Assembly: GCA_037013495.1 (NCBI GenBank)
Contig: JAZDXN010000013.1
Location: forward strand, 1,860,001 to 1,924,000
Direction: 5' to 3'
Length of the DNA: 64,000 nt
Source: Hippophae tibetana
Taxonomy: Eukaryota; Streptophyta; Magnoliopsida; Rosales; Elaeagnaceae
Both the position numbers and the translations under genes were made by a program. The notes beneath the pieces were generated by a model. The model ran no database searches, was not told where the DNA came from, and saw nothing but the letters and a program-made list of their open reading frames with translations. Below are positions 1 to 11,399 of the stretch, piece by piece. Each line of letters starts with the position of its first letter. Positions within the stretch are counted from its first letter, which is position 1.

Positions 1-659
1 AAGATATATTTGCTCATCATTGTGGCAAAACAATCTAAACAAAATAATTTTGCAGTTAGACATATTGATGGAGCATTCTATAACTTGGAACCTGTAGTTT
101 TGATACCTCAATGTACTTCAATTATGGTCAAACTCATGATTGCATGTCAAAGCGGAGAGGCACTTCGTTGTAGATTCCTAGGTTTAGAAACACCTTATCC
201 TTTTGCACACAACTGTATTCAATTTCATTAAAAATAGATTCATCATCTTCTAGTCCTTGAAACTTAACAGGCCATAAAGGAGATGAAAAGATTTGAATGC
301 ATTAAGCAAATTTTTTTGGTAACTTGAGCATTTTATTTTTGGGTTTTTAGTCAATTTCTCTATGTGAAGTTTGAAGTAATCTTTACAAATGGTACTTGCT
401 TTGTATCATTAGTAAAAGAAATATCTTCGAAACAAGCTTCTAGAAATTAGTTACTTGTTATTGAAGGGGTTTTCCTAATTACAGTTGGTTCCAAAATAAC
501 GAAGAGGTCTCATTTCATATGCTACTTTTTTGATGAGAGATAATTAATCTAGGCATTATTTAACGATGCAAAGTGTCAGACACACGCTCCTGCGTATCTT
601 CCTTCAATGGCAAGGTACGTGATCGGTTAACCACGAAACATTAAATACTTACATCCACA
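1..659 (+). repeat. Partial monomer at left edge, K type
   Basis: The window opens about 57 bases into a monomer, just before the AAGATATATTTGCTC segment, and this unit runs to 659. It carries the K-type motif AKQSKQNNF and the K-type tail with CAACTGTATTC. The array therefore continues beyond the left edge. A stop-free stretch covers 10-231 (alternative start only) and is part of the decayed frame described at 43623. Confidence 0.95.
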
Positions 660-1150
660 TTGCTTCTATGTATAATATTTTGTCACTTATGTTTTATCTT
701 ACACTTTCTAGCGAACAAGATATATTTGCTCATCATTGTTGCAAAACAATCTAAACAAAATAATTTTGCTGTTAGACATATTGATGGAGCATTCTATAAC
801 TTGGAACCTGTAGCTTTGATACCTCAATGTACTTCAATTATGGTCAAACTCATGATTGCAGGTCAAAGCGGAGAGGCACTTCGTTGTAGATTCCTAGGTT
901 CAGAAACACATTATCCTTTTGCACACAACTGTATTCAATTTCATTAAAAATATATTCATCATCTTCTACTCCTTGAAACTCAACAGGCCATAAAGGAGAT
1001 GAAAAGATTTGAATGTATTAAGCAAATTTTTTTTGGTAACTTGAGCATTTCATATTTGGGTTTTTAGTCAATTTCTCTATGTGAAGTTTGAAGTAATCTT
1101 TACAAATGGTACTTTCTTTGTATCATTACTAAAAGAAATATCTTCGAAAC

Positions 1151-1156
1151 AAGCTT
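1151..1156. other. Once-per-monomer HindIII site (representative)
   Basis: AAGCTT occurs in the string CAAGCTTCTAG in every copy I checked, including variants with AAAAAAGCTT. It overlaps an XbaI site (TCTAGA) that is lost in units with TCTAGC or TCTGGA. A HindIII digest should release this satellite as 716-bp fragments. Confidence 0.8.
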
Positions 1157-1283
1157 CTAGAAATTAGTTACTTGTTATTGAAGGGGTTTTCCTAGTTACA
1201 GTTGGTTCCAAAATAACGAAGAGGTCTCATTTCATATGCTACTTTTTTATGGGAGCTAATTAATCTATGTATAATTTAACGAT

Positions 1284-1365
1284 GCAAAGTGTCAGACACA
1301 CGCTCCTGCGTATCTTCCTTCAATGGCAAGGTACGTGATCGGTTAACCACGAAACATTAAATACT
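1284..1365. other. Conserved CpG-bearing box of the monomer (representative copy)
   Basis: Every monomer ends in this segment of about 80 bp, which is richer in G+C and CpG than the rest. It holds CAGACACACGCTCCTGCG, TACGTGATCGG and the palindrome GGTTAACC (1350-1357). Two main haplotypes exist: TGTCAG/GGCAAGG/CACGAA (left-hand and e, f neighbours) and TGTCGG/GAAAAAG/CACCAA (right-hand types). It could be a protein-binding site, but no known binding motif is complete. Confidence 0.5.
1300..1311. repeat. Small inverted repeat, ACGC stem with variable 4-base loop (representative)
   Basis: ACGC (1300-1303) and GCGT (1308-1311) are complementary and flank TCCT. In other copies the loop is ACCT (after the unit at 12116), TACT (c-type tails) or TAGT (e-type tails), while the arms are unchanged. 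The exceptions are three tails with GTGT for GCGT (before 19992, 21423 and 22855), where a G-T pair would remain in single strands. Confidence 0.5.
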
Positions 1366-1375
1366 TACATCCACA

Positions 1376-1564
1376 TTGCTTCTATGTATAATATTTTGTC
1401 ACTTATGTTTTATCTTACCCTTTCTAGCGAACAAGATATATTTGCTCGTCATTGTGGCAAACCTATATAAACAAAATCAATTTGCAGGTAGACATATTGA
1501 TGGAGCATTCTATAACTTGGAACTTATAGTTTTGATACCTCAATGTACTTCAATTATGGTCTAA
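1376..1564 (+). pseudogene. Decayed open frame truncated by TAA in a Y-type monomer
   Basis: In this copy the CAA that usually follows ATGGT is TAA (1562-1564), so the frame ends after 62 codons instead of 95-97. The start is TTG; there is no upstream in-frame ATG. The copy shows that the frame tolerates nonsense mutations, which argues against present coding function. Confidence 0.6.
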
Positions 1565-3523
1565 CTCATGGTTGCATGTCAAAGCGGAGATGCACTTCAT
1601 TGTAGATTCCTAGGTTTAGAAACACCTTATCCTTTTGCATACAACCGTGTTCAATTTCATCAAGAATAGATTCATCTTCTTCTACTCCTTGAAACTCAAC
1701 AAGCCATAAAGGAGATGAAAAGGTTGGAATGCATTAAGCAAATTTTTTTGGTAACTTGAGCATTTTATATTTGGATTTTTAGATGATTTCTCTATGTGAA
1801 GTTTGAAGTAATCTTTACAAACGGTACTTTCTTTGTATCATTAGTAAAAGAAATATCTTCGAAACAAGCTTCTAGAAATAAGTTACTTGTTATTGAAGGG
1901 GTTTTCCTAATTACAGTTGGTTCCAAAATAACGAAGATGTCTCATTTCATATGCTAATTTTTTTATGAGGGCTAATTAATCTATGCATAATTTAACGATG
2001 CAAAGTGTCAGACACACGCTCCTGCGTATCTTCCTTCAATGGCAAGGTACGTGATCGGTTAACCACGAAACATTAAATACTTACATCCACATTGCTTCTA
2101 TGTATAATATTTTCTCACTTATGTTTTATCTTACCCTTTCTAGCGAACAAGATATATTTGCTCGTCATTGTGGCAAACCTATCTAAACAAAATCATTTTG
2201 CAGTTAGACATATTGATGGAGCATTTTATAATTTGGAACCTATAGTTTTGATACCTCAATGTACTTCAATTATGGTCAAACTCATGATTGCATGTCAAAG
2301 CGGAGAGGGACTTCGTTGTAGATTCCTAGGTTTAGAAACACCTTATCCTTTTGCACATAACTGTGTTCAATTTCATTAAAAATAGATTCATCTTCTTCTA
2401 GTCCTTGAAACTCAACAGGCCATAAAGGAGATGAAAAGGTTTGAATGCATTAAGCAAATTTTTTTGGTAACTTGAGCATTTTATATTTGGGTTTTTAGTC
2501 AATTTCTCTATGTGAAGTTTGAAGTAATCTTTACAAACGGTACTTTCTTTGTATCATTAGTAAAAGAAATATCTTCGAAACAAGCTTCTAGAAATTAGTT
2601 ACTTGTTATTGAAGGGGTTTTCCTAATTACAGTTGGTTCCAAAATAACGAAGAGGTCTCATTTCATATGCTACTTTTTTGATGAGAGCTAATTAATCTAG
2701 GCATTATTTAACGATGCAAAGTGTCAGACACACGCTCCTGCGTATCTTCCTTCAATGGCAAGGTACGTGATCGGTTAACCACGAAACATTAAATACTTAC
2801 ATCCACATTGCTTCTATGTATAATATTTTGTCACTTATGTTTTATCTTACACTTTCTAGCGAACAAGATATATTTGCTCGTCATTGTGGCAAAACAATCT
2901 AAACAAAATAATTTTGCAGTTAGACATATTGATGGAGCAGTCTATAACTTGAAACCTGTAGTTTTGATACCTCAATGTACTTCAATTATGGTCAAACTCA
3001 TGATTGCATGTCAAAGCGGAGAGGCACTTCGTTGTAGATTCCTAGGTTTAGAAACACCTTATCCTTTTGCACACAACTGTATTCAATTTCATTAAAAATA
3101 GATTCATCATCTTCTAGTCCTTGAAACTCCACAGGCCATAAAGGAGATGAAAAGATTTGAATGCATTAAGAAAATTTTTTTGGTAACTTGAGCATTTTAT
3201 ATTTTGGTTTTTAGTCAATTTCTCTATGTGAAGTTTGAAGTAATCTTTACAAATGGTACTTTCTTTGTATCATTAGTAAAAGAAATATCTTCGAAACAAG
3301 CTTCTAGAAATTAGTTACTTGTTATTGAAGGGGTTTTCCTAGTTACAGTTGCTTCCAAAATAACGAAGAGGTCTCATTTCATATGCTACTTTTTTGATGA
3401 GAGCTAATTAATCTATGCAAAATTTAACGATGCAAAGTGTCAGACACACGCTCCTGCGTATCTTCCTTCAATGGCAAGGTACGTGATCGGTTAACCACGA
3501 AACATTAAATACTTACATCCACA

Positions 3524-3817
3524 TTGTTTCTATGTATATGATTTTGTCACTTATGTTTTATCTTACCCTTTCTAGCGAACAACATATATTTGCTCGTCAT
3601 TGTGGCAAACCTATATAAACAAAATCATTTTGTAGGTAGACATATTGATGGAGCATTCTATAACTTGGAACCTGTAATTTTGATACCTCAATGTACTTCA
3701 ATTATGGTCAAACTCATGGTTGCATGTCAAAGAGGAGAGGCACTTCGTTGTAGATTCCTAGGTTTAGAAACACCTTATCCTTTTGCATACAACCGTGTTC
3801 AATTTCATAAAGAATAG
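3524..3817 (+). pseudogene. Decayed open frame with early TGA in a Y-type monomer
   Basis: Two substitutions change the usual TGTATAATATT to TGTATATGATT and create an in-frame TGA at 3539-3541, five codons after the TTG. The frame is open again from there to 3817 and ends in the Y-type tail AYNRVQFHKE. This is another private nonsense change in a frame that is otherwise open in most copies. Confidence 0.6.
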
Positions 3818-6800
3818 ATTCATCTTCTTCTAGTCCTTGAAACTCAACAAGCGATAAAGGAGATGAAAAGGTTGGAATGCATTAAGCAAATTTTTTTGGT
3901 TACTTGAGCATTTTATATTTGGATTTTTAGATGATTTCTCTATGTGAAGTTTGAAGTAATCTTTACAAACGGTACTTTCTTTGTATCATTAGTAAAAGAA
4001 ATATCTTCGAAACAAGCTTCTAGAAATAAGTTACTTGTTATTGAAGGGGTTTTCCTAATTACAGTTGGTTCCAAAATAACGAAGATGTCTCATTTCATAT
4101 GCTACTTTTTTTATGAGAGCTAATTAATCTATGCATAATTTAACGATGCAAAGTGTCAGACACACGCTCCTGCGTATCTTCCTTCAATGGCAAGGTACGT
4201 GATCGGTTAACCACGAAATATTAAATAGTTACATCCACATTGCTTCTATGTATAATATTTTGTCACTTATGTTTTATCTTACCCATTCTAGAGAACAAGA
4301 TATATTTACTCGTCATTGTGGCAAACCTATCAAAACAAAATCATTTTGCAGTTAGACATATTGATGGAGCATTCTATAACTTGGAACCTGTAGTTTTGAT
4401 ACCTCGATGTACTTCAATTATGGTCAAACTCATGATACCATGTCAAAGCGGAGAGGGACTTCGTTGTAGATTCCTAGGTTTAGAAACACCTTATCCTTTT
4501 GCACACAACCGTGTTCAATTTCATTAAAAATAGATTCATCTTCTTCTAGTCCTTGAAACTCAACAGGCCATAAAGGAGATGAAAAGGTTTGAATGCATTA
4601 AGCAAATTTTTTTGGTAACTTGAGCATTTTATATTTGGGTTTTTAGTCAATTTCTCTATGTGAAGTTTGAAGTAATCTTTACAAACGGTACTTTCTTTGT
4701 ATCATTAGTAAAAGAAATATCTTCGAAACAAGCTTCTAGAAATTAGTTACTTGTTATTGAAGGGGTTTTCCTAATTACAGTTGGTTCCAAAATAACGAAG
4801 AGGTCTCATTTCATATGCTACTTTTTTGATGAGAGCTAATTAATCTAGGCATTATTTAACGATGAAAAGTGTCAGACACACGCTCCTGCGTATCTTCCTT
4901 CAATGGCAAGGTACGTGATCGGTTAACCACGAAACATTAAATACTTACATCCACATTGCTTCTATGTATAATATTTTGTCACTTATTTTTTATCTTACCC
5001 TTTCTAGCGAACAAGATATATTTGCTCGTCATTGTGGCAAACCTATCTAAACAAAATCATTTTGCAGTTAGACATATTGATGGAGCATTTTATAATTTGG
5101 AACCTGTAGTTTTGATACCTCAATGTACTTCAATTATGGTCAAACTCATGATTGCATGTCAAAGCGGAGAGGGACATCGTTGTATATTCCTAGGTTTAGA
5201 AACGCCTTATCCTTTTGCACATAACTGTGTTCAATTTCATTAAAAATAGATTCATCTTCTTCTAGTCCTTGAAACTCAACAGGCCATAAAGGAGATGAAA
5301 AGGTTTGAATGCATTAAGCAAATTTTTTTGGTAACTTGAGCATTTTATATTTGGGTTTTTAGTCAATTTCTCTATGTGAAGTTTGAAGTAATCTTTACAA
5401 ACGGTACTTTCTTTGTATCATTAGTAAAAGAAATATCTTCGAAACAAGCTTCTGGAAATTAGTTACTTGTTATTGAAGGGGTTTTCCTAATTACAGTTGG
5501 TTCCAAAATAACGAAGAGGTCTCATTTCATATGCTACTTTTTTGATGAGAGCTAATTAATCTAGGCATTATTTAACGATGCAAAGTGTCAGACACACGCT
5601 CCTGCGTATCTTCCTTCAATGGCAAGGTACGTGATCGGTTAACCACGAAACATTAAATACTTACATCCACATTGCTTCTATGTATAATATTTTGTCACTT
5701 ATGTTTTATCTTACACTTTCTAGCGAACAAGATATATTTGCTCGTCATTGTGGCAGAACAATCTAAACAAAATAATTTTGCAGTTAGACATATTGATGGA
5801 GCAGTCTATAACTTGAAACCTGTAGTTTTGATACCTCAATGTACTTCAATTATGGTCAAACTCATGATTGCATGTCAAAGCGGAGAGGCACTTCGTTGTA
5901 GATTCCTAGGTTTAGAAACACCTTATCCTTTTGCATACAACCGTGTTCAATTTCATAAAGAATAGATTCATCTTCTTCTAGTCCTTGAAACTCAACAAGC
6001 GATAAAGGAGATGAAAAGGTTGGAATGCATTAAGCAAATTTTTTTGGTTACTTGAGCATTTTATATTTGGATTTTTAGATGATTTCTCTATGTGAAGTTT
6101 GAAGTAATCTTTACAAACGGTACTTTCTTTGTATCATTAGTAAAAGAAATATCTTCGAAACAAGCTTCTAGAAATAAGTTACTTGTTATTGAAGGGGTTT
6201 TCCTAATTACAGTTGGTTCCAAAATAACGAAGATGTCTCATTTCATATGCTACTTTTTTTATGAGAGCTAATTAATCTATGCATAATTTAACGATGCAAA
6301 GTGTCAGACACACGCTCCTGCGTATCTTCCTTCAATGGCAAGGTACGTGATCGGTTAACCACGAAATATTAAATAGTTACATCCACATTGCTTCTATGTA
6401 TAATATTTTGTCACTTATGTTTTATCTTACCCATTCTAGAGAACAAGATATATTTACTCGTCATTGTGGCAAACCTATCAAAACAAAATCATTTTGCAGT
6501 TAGACATATTGATGGAGCATTCTATAACTTGGAACCTGTAGTTTTGATACCTCGATGTACTTCAATTATGGTCAAACTCATGATACCATGTCAAAGCGGA
6601 GAGGGACTTCGTTGTAGATTCCTAGGTTTAGAAACACCTTATCCTTTTGCACACAACCGTGTTCAATTTCATTAAAAATAGATTCATCTTCTTCTAGTCC
6701 TTGAAACTCAACAGGCCATAAAGGAGATGAAAAGGTTTGAATGCATTAAGCAAATTTTTTTGGTAACTTGAGCATTTTATATTTGGGTTTTTAGTCAATT

Positions 6801-9800
6801 TCTCTATGTGAAGTTTGAAGTAATCTTTACAAACGGTACTTTCTTTGTATCATTAGTAAAAGAAATATCTTCGAAACAAGCTTCTAGAAATTAGTTACTT
6901 GTTATTGAAGGGGTTTTCCTAATTACAGTTGGTTCCAAAATAACGAAGAGGTCTCATTTCATATGCTACTTTTTTGATGAGAGCTAATTAATCTAGGCAT
7001 TATTTAACGATGAAAAGTGTCAGACACACGCTCCTGCGTATCTTCCTTCAATGGCAAGGTACGTGATCGGTTAACCACGAAACATTAAATACTTACATCC
7101 ACATTGCTTCTATGTATAATATTTTGTCACTTATTTTTTATCTTACCCTTTCTAGCGAACAAGATATATTTGCTCGTCATTGTGGCAAACCTATCTAAAC
7201 AAAATCATTTTGCAGTTAGACATATTGATGGAGCATTTTATAATTTGGAACCTGTAGTTTTGATACCTCAATGTACTTCAATTATGGTCAAACTCATGAT
7301 TGCATGTCAAAGCGGAGAGGGACATCGTTGTATATTCCTAGGTTTAGAAACGCCTTATCCTTTTGCACATAACTGTGTTCAATTTCATTAAAAATAGATT
7401 CATCTTCTTCTAGTCCTTGAAACTCAACAGGCCATAAAGGAGATGAAAAGGTTTGAATGCATTAAGCAAATTTTTTTGGTAACTTGAGCATTTTATATTT
7501 GGGTTTTTAGTCAATTTCTCTATGTGAAGTTTGAAGTAATCTTTACAAACGGTACTTTCTTTGTATCATTAGTAAAAGAAATATCTTCGAAACAAGCTTC
7601 TGGAAATTAGTTACTTGTTATTGAAGGGGTTTTCCTAATTACAGTTGGTTCCAAAATAACGAAGAGGTCTCATTTCATATGCTACTTTTTTGATGAGAGC
7701 TAATTAATCTAGGCATTATTTAACGATGCAAAGTGTCAGACACACGCTCCTGCGTATCTTCCTTCAATGGCAAGGTACGTGATCGGTTAACCACGAAACA
7801 TTAAATACTTACATCCACATTGCTTCTATGTATAATATTTTGTCACTTATGTTTTATCTTACACTTTCTAGCGAACAAGATATATTTGCTCGTCATTGTG
7901 GCAGAACAATCTAAACAAAATAATTTTGCAGTTAGACATATTGATGGAGCAGTCTATAACTTGAAACCTGTAGTTTTGATACCTCAATGTACTTCAATTA
8001 TGGTCAAACTCATGATTGCATGTCAAAGCGGAGAGGCACTTCGTTGTAGATTCCTAGGTTTAGAAACACCTTATCCTTTTGCATACAACCGTGTTCAATT
8101 TCATAAAGAATAGATTCATCTTCTTCTAGTCCTTGAAACTCAACAAGCGATAAAGGAGATGAAAAGGTTGGAATGCATTAAGCAAATTTTTTTGGTTACT
8201 TGAGCATTTTATATTTGGATTTTTAGATGATTTCTCTATGTGAAGTTTGAAGTAATCTTTACAAACGGTACTTTCTTTGTATCATTAGTAAAAGAAATAT
8301 CTTCGAAACAAGCTTCTAGAAATAAGTTACTTGTTATTGAAGGGGTTTTCCTAATTACAGTTGGTTCCAAAATAACGAAGATGTCTCATTTCATATGCTA
8401 CTTTTTTTATGAGAGCTAATTAATCTATGCATAATTTAACGATGCAAAGTGTCAGACACACGCTCCTGCGTATCTTCCTTCAATGGCAAGGTACGTGATC
8501 GGTTAACCACGAAATATTAAATAGTTACATCCACATTGCTTCTATGTATAATATTTTGTCACTTATGTTTTATCTTACCCATTCTAGAGAACAAGATATA
8601 TTTACTCGTCATTGTGGCAAACCTATCAAAACAAAATCATTTTGCAGTTAGACATATTGATGGAGCATTCTATAACTTGGAACCTGTAGTTTTGATACCT
8701 CGATGTACTTCAATTATGGTCAAACTCATGATACCATGTCAAAGCGGAGAGGGACTTCGTTGTAGATTCCTAGGTTTAGAAACACCTTATCCTTTTGCAC
8801 ACAACCGTGTTCAATTTCATTAAAAATAGATTCATCTTCTTCTAGTCCTTGAAACTCAACAGGCCATAAAGGAGATGAAAAGGTTTGAATGCATTAAGCA
8901 AATTTTTTTGGTAACTTGAGCATTTTATATTTGGGTTTTTAGTCAATTTCTCTATGTGAAGTTTGAAGTAATCTTTACAAACGGTACTTTCTTTGTATCA
9001 TTAGTAAAAGAAATATCTTCGAAACAAGCTTCTAGAAATTAGTTACTTGTTATTGAAGGGGTTTTCCTAATTACAGTTGGTTCCAAAATAACGAAGAGGT
9101 CTCATTTCATATGCTACTTTTTTGATGAGAGCTAATTAATCTAGGCATTATTTAACGATGAAAAGTGTCAGACACACGCTCCTGCGTATCTTCCTTCAAT
9201 GGCAAGGTACGTGATCGGTTAACCACGAAACATTAAATACTTACATCCACATTGCTTCTATGTATAATATTTTGTCACTTATGTTTTATCTTACCCTTTC
9301 TAGCGAACAAGATATATTTGCTCGTCATTGTGGCAAACCTATCTAAACAAAATCATTTTGCAGTTAGACATATTGATGGAGCATTTTATAATTTGGAACC
9401 TGTAGTTTTGATACCTCAATGTACTTCAATTATGGTCAAACTCATGATTGCATGTCAAAGCGGAGAGGGACATCGTTGTATATTCCTAGGTTTAGAAACG
9501 CCTTATCCTTTTGCACATAACTGTGTTCAATTTCATTAAAAATAGATTCATCTTCTTCTAGTCCTTGAAACTCAACAGGCCATAAAGGAGATGAAAAGGT
9601 TTGAATGCATTAAGAAAATTTTTTTGGTAACTTGAGCATTTTATATTTGGGTTTTTAGTCAATTTCTCTATGTGAAGTTTGAAGTAATCTTTACAAACGG
9701 TACTTTCTTTGTATCATTAGTAAAAGAAATATCTTCGAAACAAGCTTCTAGAAATTAGTTACTTGTTATTGAAGGGGTTTTCCTAATTACAGTTGGTTCC

Positions 9801-10178
9801 AAAATAACGAAGAGGTCTCATTTCATATGCTACTTTTTTGATGAGAGCTAATTAATCTAGGCATTATTTAACGATGCAAAGTGTCAGACACACGCTCCTG
9901 CGTATCTTCCTTCAATGGCAAGGTACGTGATCGGTTAACCACGAAACATTAAATACTTACATCCACATTGCTTCTATGTATAATATTTTGTCACTTATGT
10001 TTTATCTTACACTTTCTAGCGAACAAGATATATTTGCTCGTCATTGTGGCAGAACAATCTAAACAAAATAATTTTGCAGTTAGACATATTGATGGAGCAG
10101 TCTATAACTTGAAACCTGTAGTTTTGATACCTCAATGTACTTCAATTATGGTCAAACTCATGATTGCATGTCAAAGCG
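3788..10178 (+). repeat. Higher-order repeat: 2,148-bp trimer (P-S-K/Y), about three copies
   Basis: Monomers at 4240, 6388 and 8536 share PILENK and CTCGATGTAC (P). Those at 4956, 7104 and 9252 share GHRCIF (S). Those at 5672, 7820 and 9968 share IVAEQSKQ. Corresponding units are identical or nearly so over the bases compared, while adjacent units differ clearly. The first two copies share TTCTGGAAATT and LFFILPF in the S unit, whereas the third has TTCTAGAAATT and LCFILPF, so copies one and two are the closest pair. The third unit of the first two trimers is a chimera: 5' half K type, 3' half Y type (see 5882-5935). Confidence 0.9.
5882..5935 (+). other. Recombination junction, K-type to Y-type monomer
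   Basis: In the monomer at 5672 the base at 5881 (AAAGCGGAG) is the K-type state, where Y has AAAGAGGAG. From 5936 on (TTGCATACAACCG) it follows Y type, where K has TTGCACACAACTG. The switch therefore falls within 54 bp. The unit three monomers to the right (7820) carries the same chimera. The junction fits an in-register unequal exchange that closed the 2,148-bp trimer. Confidence 0.8.
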
Positions 10179-11399
10179 GAGAGGCACTTCATTGTAGATT
10201 CCTAGGTTTAGAAACAACTTATCCTTTTGCACACAACTGTATTCTATTTCATTAAAAATAGATTCATCATCTTCTAGTCCTTGAAACTCAACAGGCCATA
10301 AAGGAGATGAAAAGATTTGAATGCATTAAGCAAATTTTTTTGGTAACTTGAGCATTTTATATTTGGGTTTTTAGTCAATTTCTCTATGTGAAGTTTGAAG
10401 TAATCTTTACAAATGGTACTTTCTTTGTATCATTATTAAAAGAAATATCTTCGAAACAAGCTTCTAGAAATTAGTTACTTGTTATTGAAGGGGTTTTCCT
10501 AGTTACAGTTGCTTCCAAAATAACGAAGAGGTCTCATTTCATATGCTACGTTTTTGATGAGAGCTAATTAATCTATGCATAATTTAACGATGCAAAGTGT
10601 CAGACACACGCTCCTGCGTATCTTCCTTCAATGGCAACGTACGTGATCGGTTAACCACGAAACATTAAATACTTACATTCACATTGCTTCTATGTATAAT
10701 ATTTTGTCACTTATGTTTTATCTTACACTTTCTAGCGAACAAGATATATTTGCTCGTCATTGTGGCAAAACAATCTAAACAAAATAATTTTGCAGTTAGA
10801 CATATTGATGGAGCAGTCTATAACTTGAAACCTGTAGTTTTGATACCTCAATGTACTTCAATTATGGTCAAACTCATGATTGCATGTCAAAGCGGAGAGG
10901 CACTTCGTTGTAGATTCCTAGGTTTAGAAACACCTTATCCTTTTGCACACAACTGTATTCAATTTCATTAAAAATAGATTCATCATCTTCTAGTCCTTGA
11001 AACTCCACAGGCCATAAAGGAGATGAAAAGATTTGAATGCATTAAGCAAATTTTTTTGGTAACTTGAGCATTTTATATTTGGGTTTTTAGTCAATTTCTC
11101 TATGTGAAGTTTGAAGTAATCTTTACAAATGGTACTTTCTTTGTATCATTAGTAAAAGAAATATCTTCGAAACAAGCTTCTAGAAATTAGTTACTTGTTA
11201 TTGAAGGGGTTTTCCTAGTTACAGTTGCTTCCAAAATAACGAAGAGGTCTCATTTCATATGCTACTTTTTTGATGAGAGCTAATTAATCTATGCATAATT
11301 TAACGATGCAAAGTGTCAGACACACGCTCCTGCGTATCTTCCTTCAATGGCAAGGTACGTGATCGGTTAACCACGAAACATTAAATACTTACATCCACA
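10179..11399 (+). repeat. K-type monomers ending the trimer block
   Basis: The 3' part of the monomer at 9968 returns to K type (CACAACTGTATTC) and has private changes, including ACAACTTATCC and ATTCTATTTC. The unit at 10684 is a complete K monomer with the variant ACATTCACATTG at its start. These units end the trimer periodicity and lead into the Y expansion. Confidence 0.8.

Larger units (their letters stand above)
660..3787 (+). repeat. Mixed K/Y/S monomers, no clear higher-order period
   Basis: Monomers start at 660 (K), 1376 (Y), 2092 (S), 2808 (K) and 3524 (Y). Neighbours differ clearly from each other, but the K units at 660 and 2808 and the Y units at 1376 and 3524 match across intervening units (2,148-bp spacing). 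The order K-Y-S-K-Y looks like an older trimeric arrangement from which the cleaner block to the right was amplified. The unit at 660 has compensating indels: eight Ts in its poly-T tract and one base lost near 1246, so its net length remains 716 bp. Confidence 0.85.

Noticed and set aside
879..895. CENP-B box resemblance at CTTCGTTGTAG, present in most monomers
   Set aside because: The TTCG and the central A of the CENP-B box pattern are present, but the required CGGG half is replaced by TTCC. It is not a functional match.
660..947. The 95-97-codon open frames repeated in every monomer as real protein-coding genes
   Set aside because: They begin at TTG or similar codons, and the first in-frame ATG leaves only about 38 codons. 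Subtypes differ at many amino-acid positions, and some copies carry stops or frameshifts. One open frame in the ancestor explains all copies.
1021..1040. RNA polymerase III gene ending at the poly-T tract in each monomer
   Set aside because: A run of seven or eight Ts occurs in each unit, but no A-box or B-box promoter could be found upstream. The tract alone is weak evidence.
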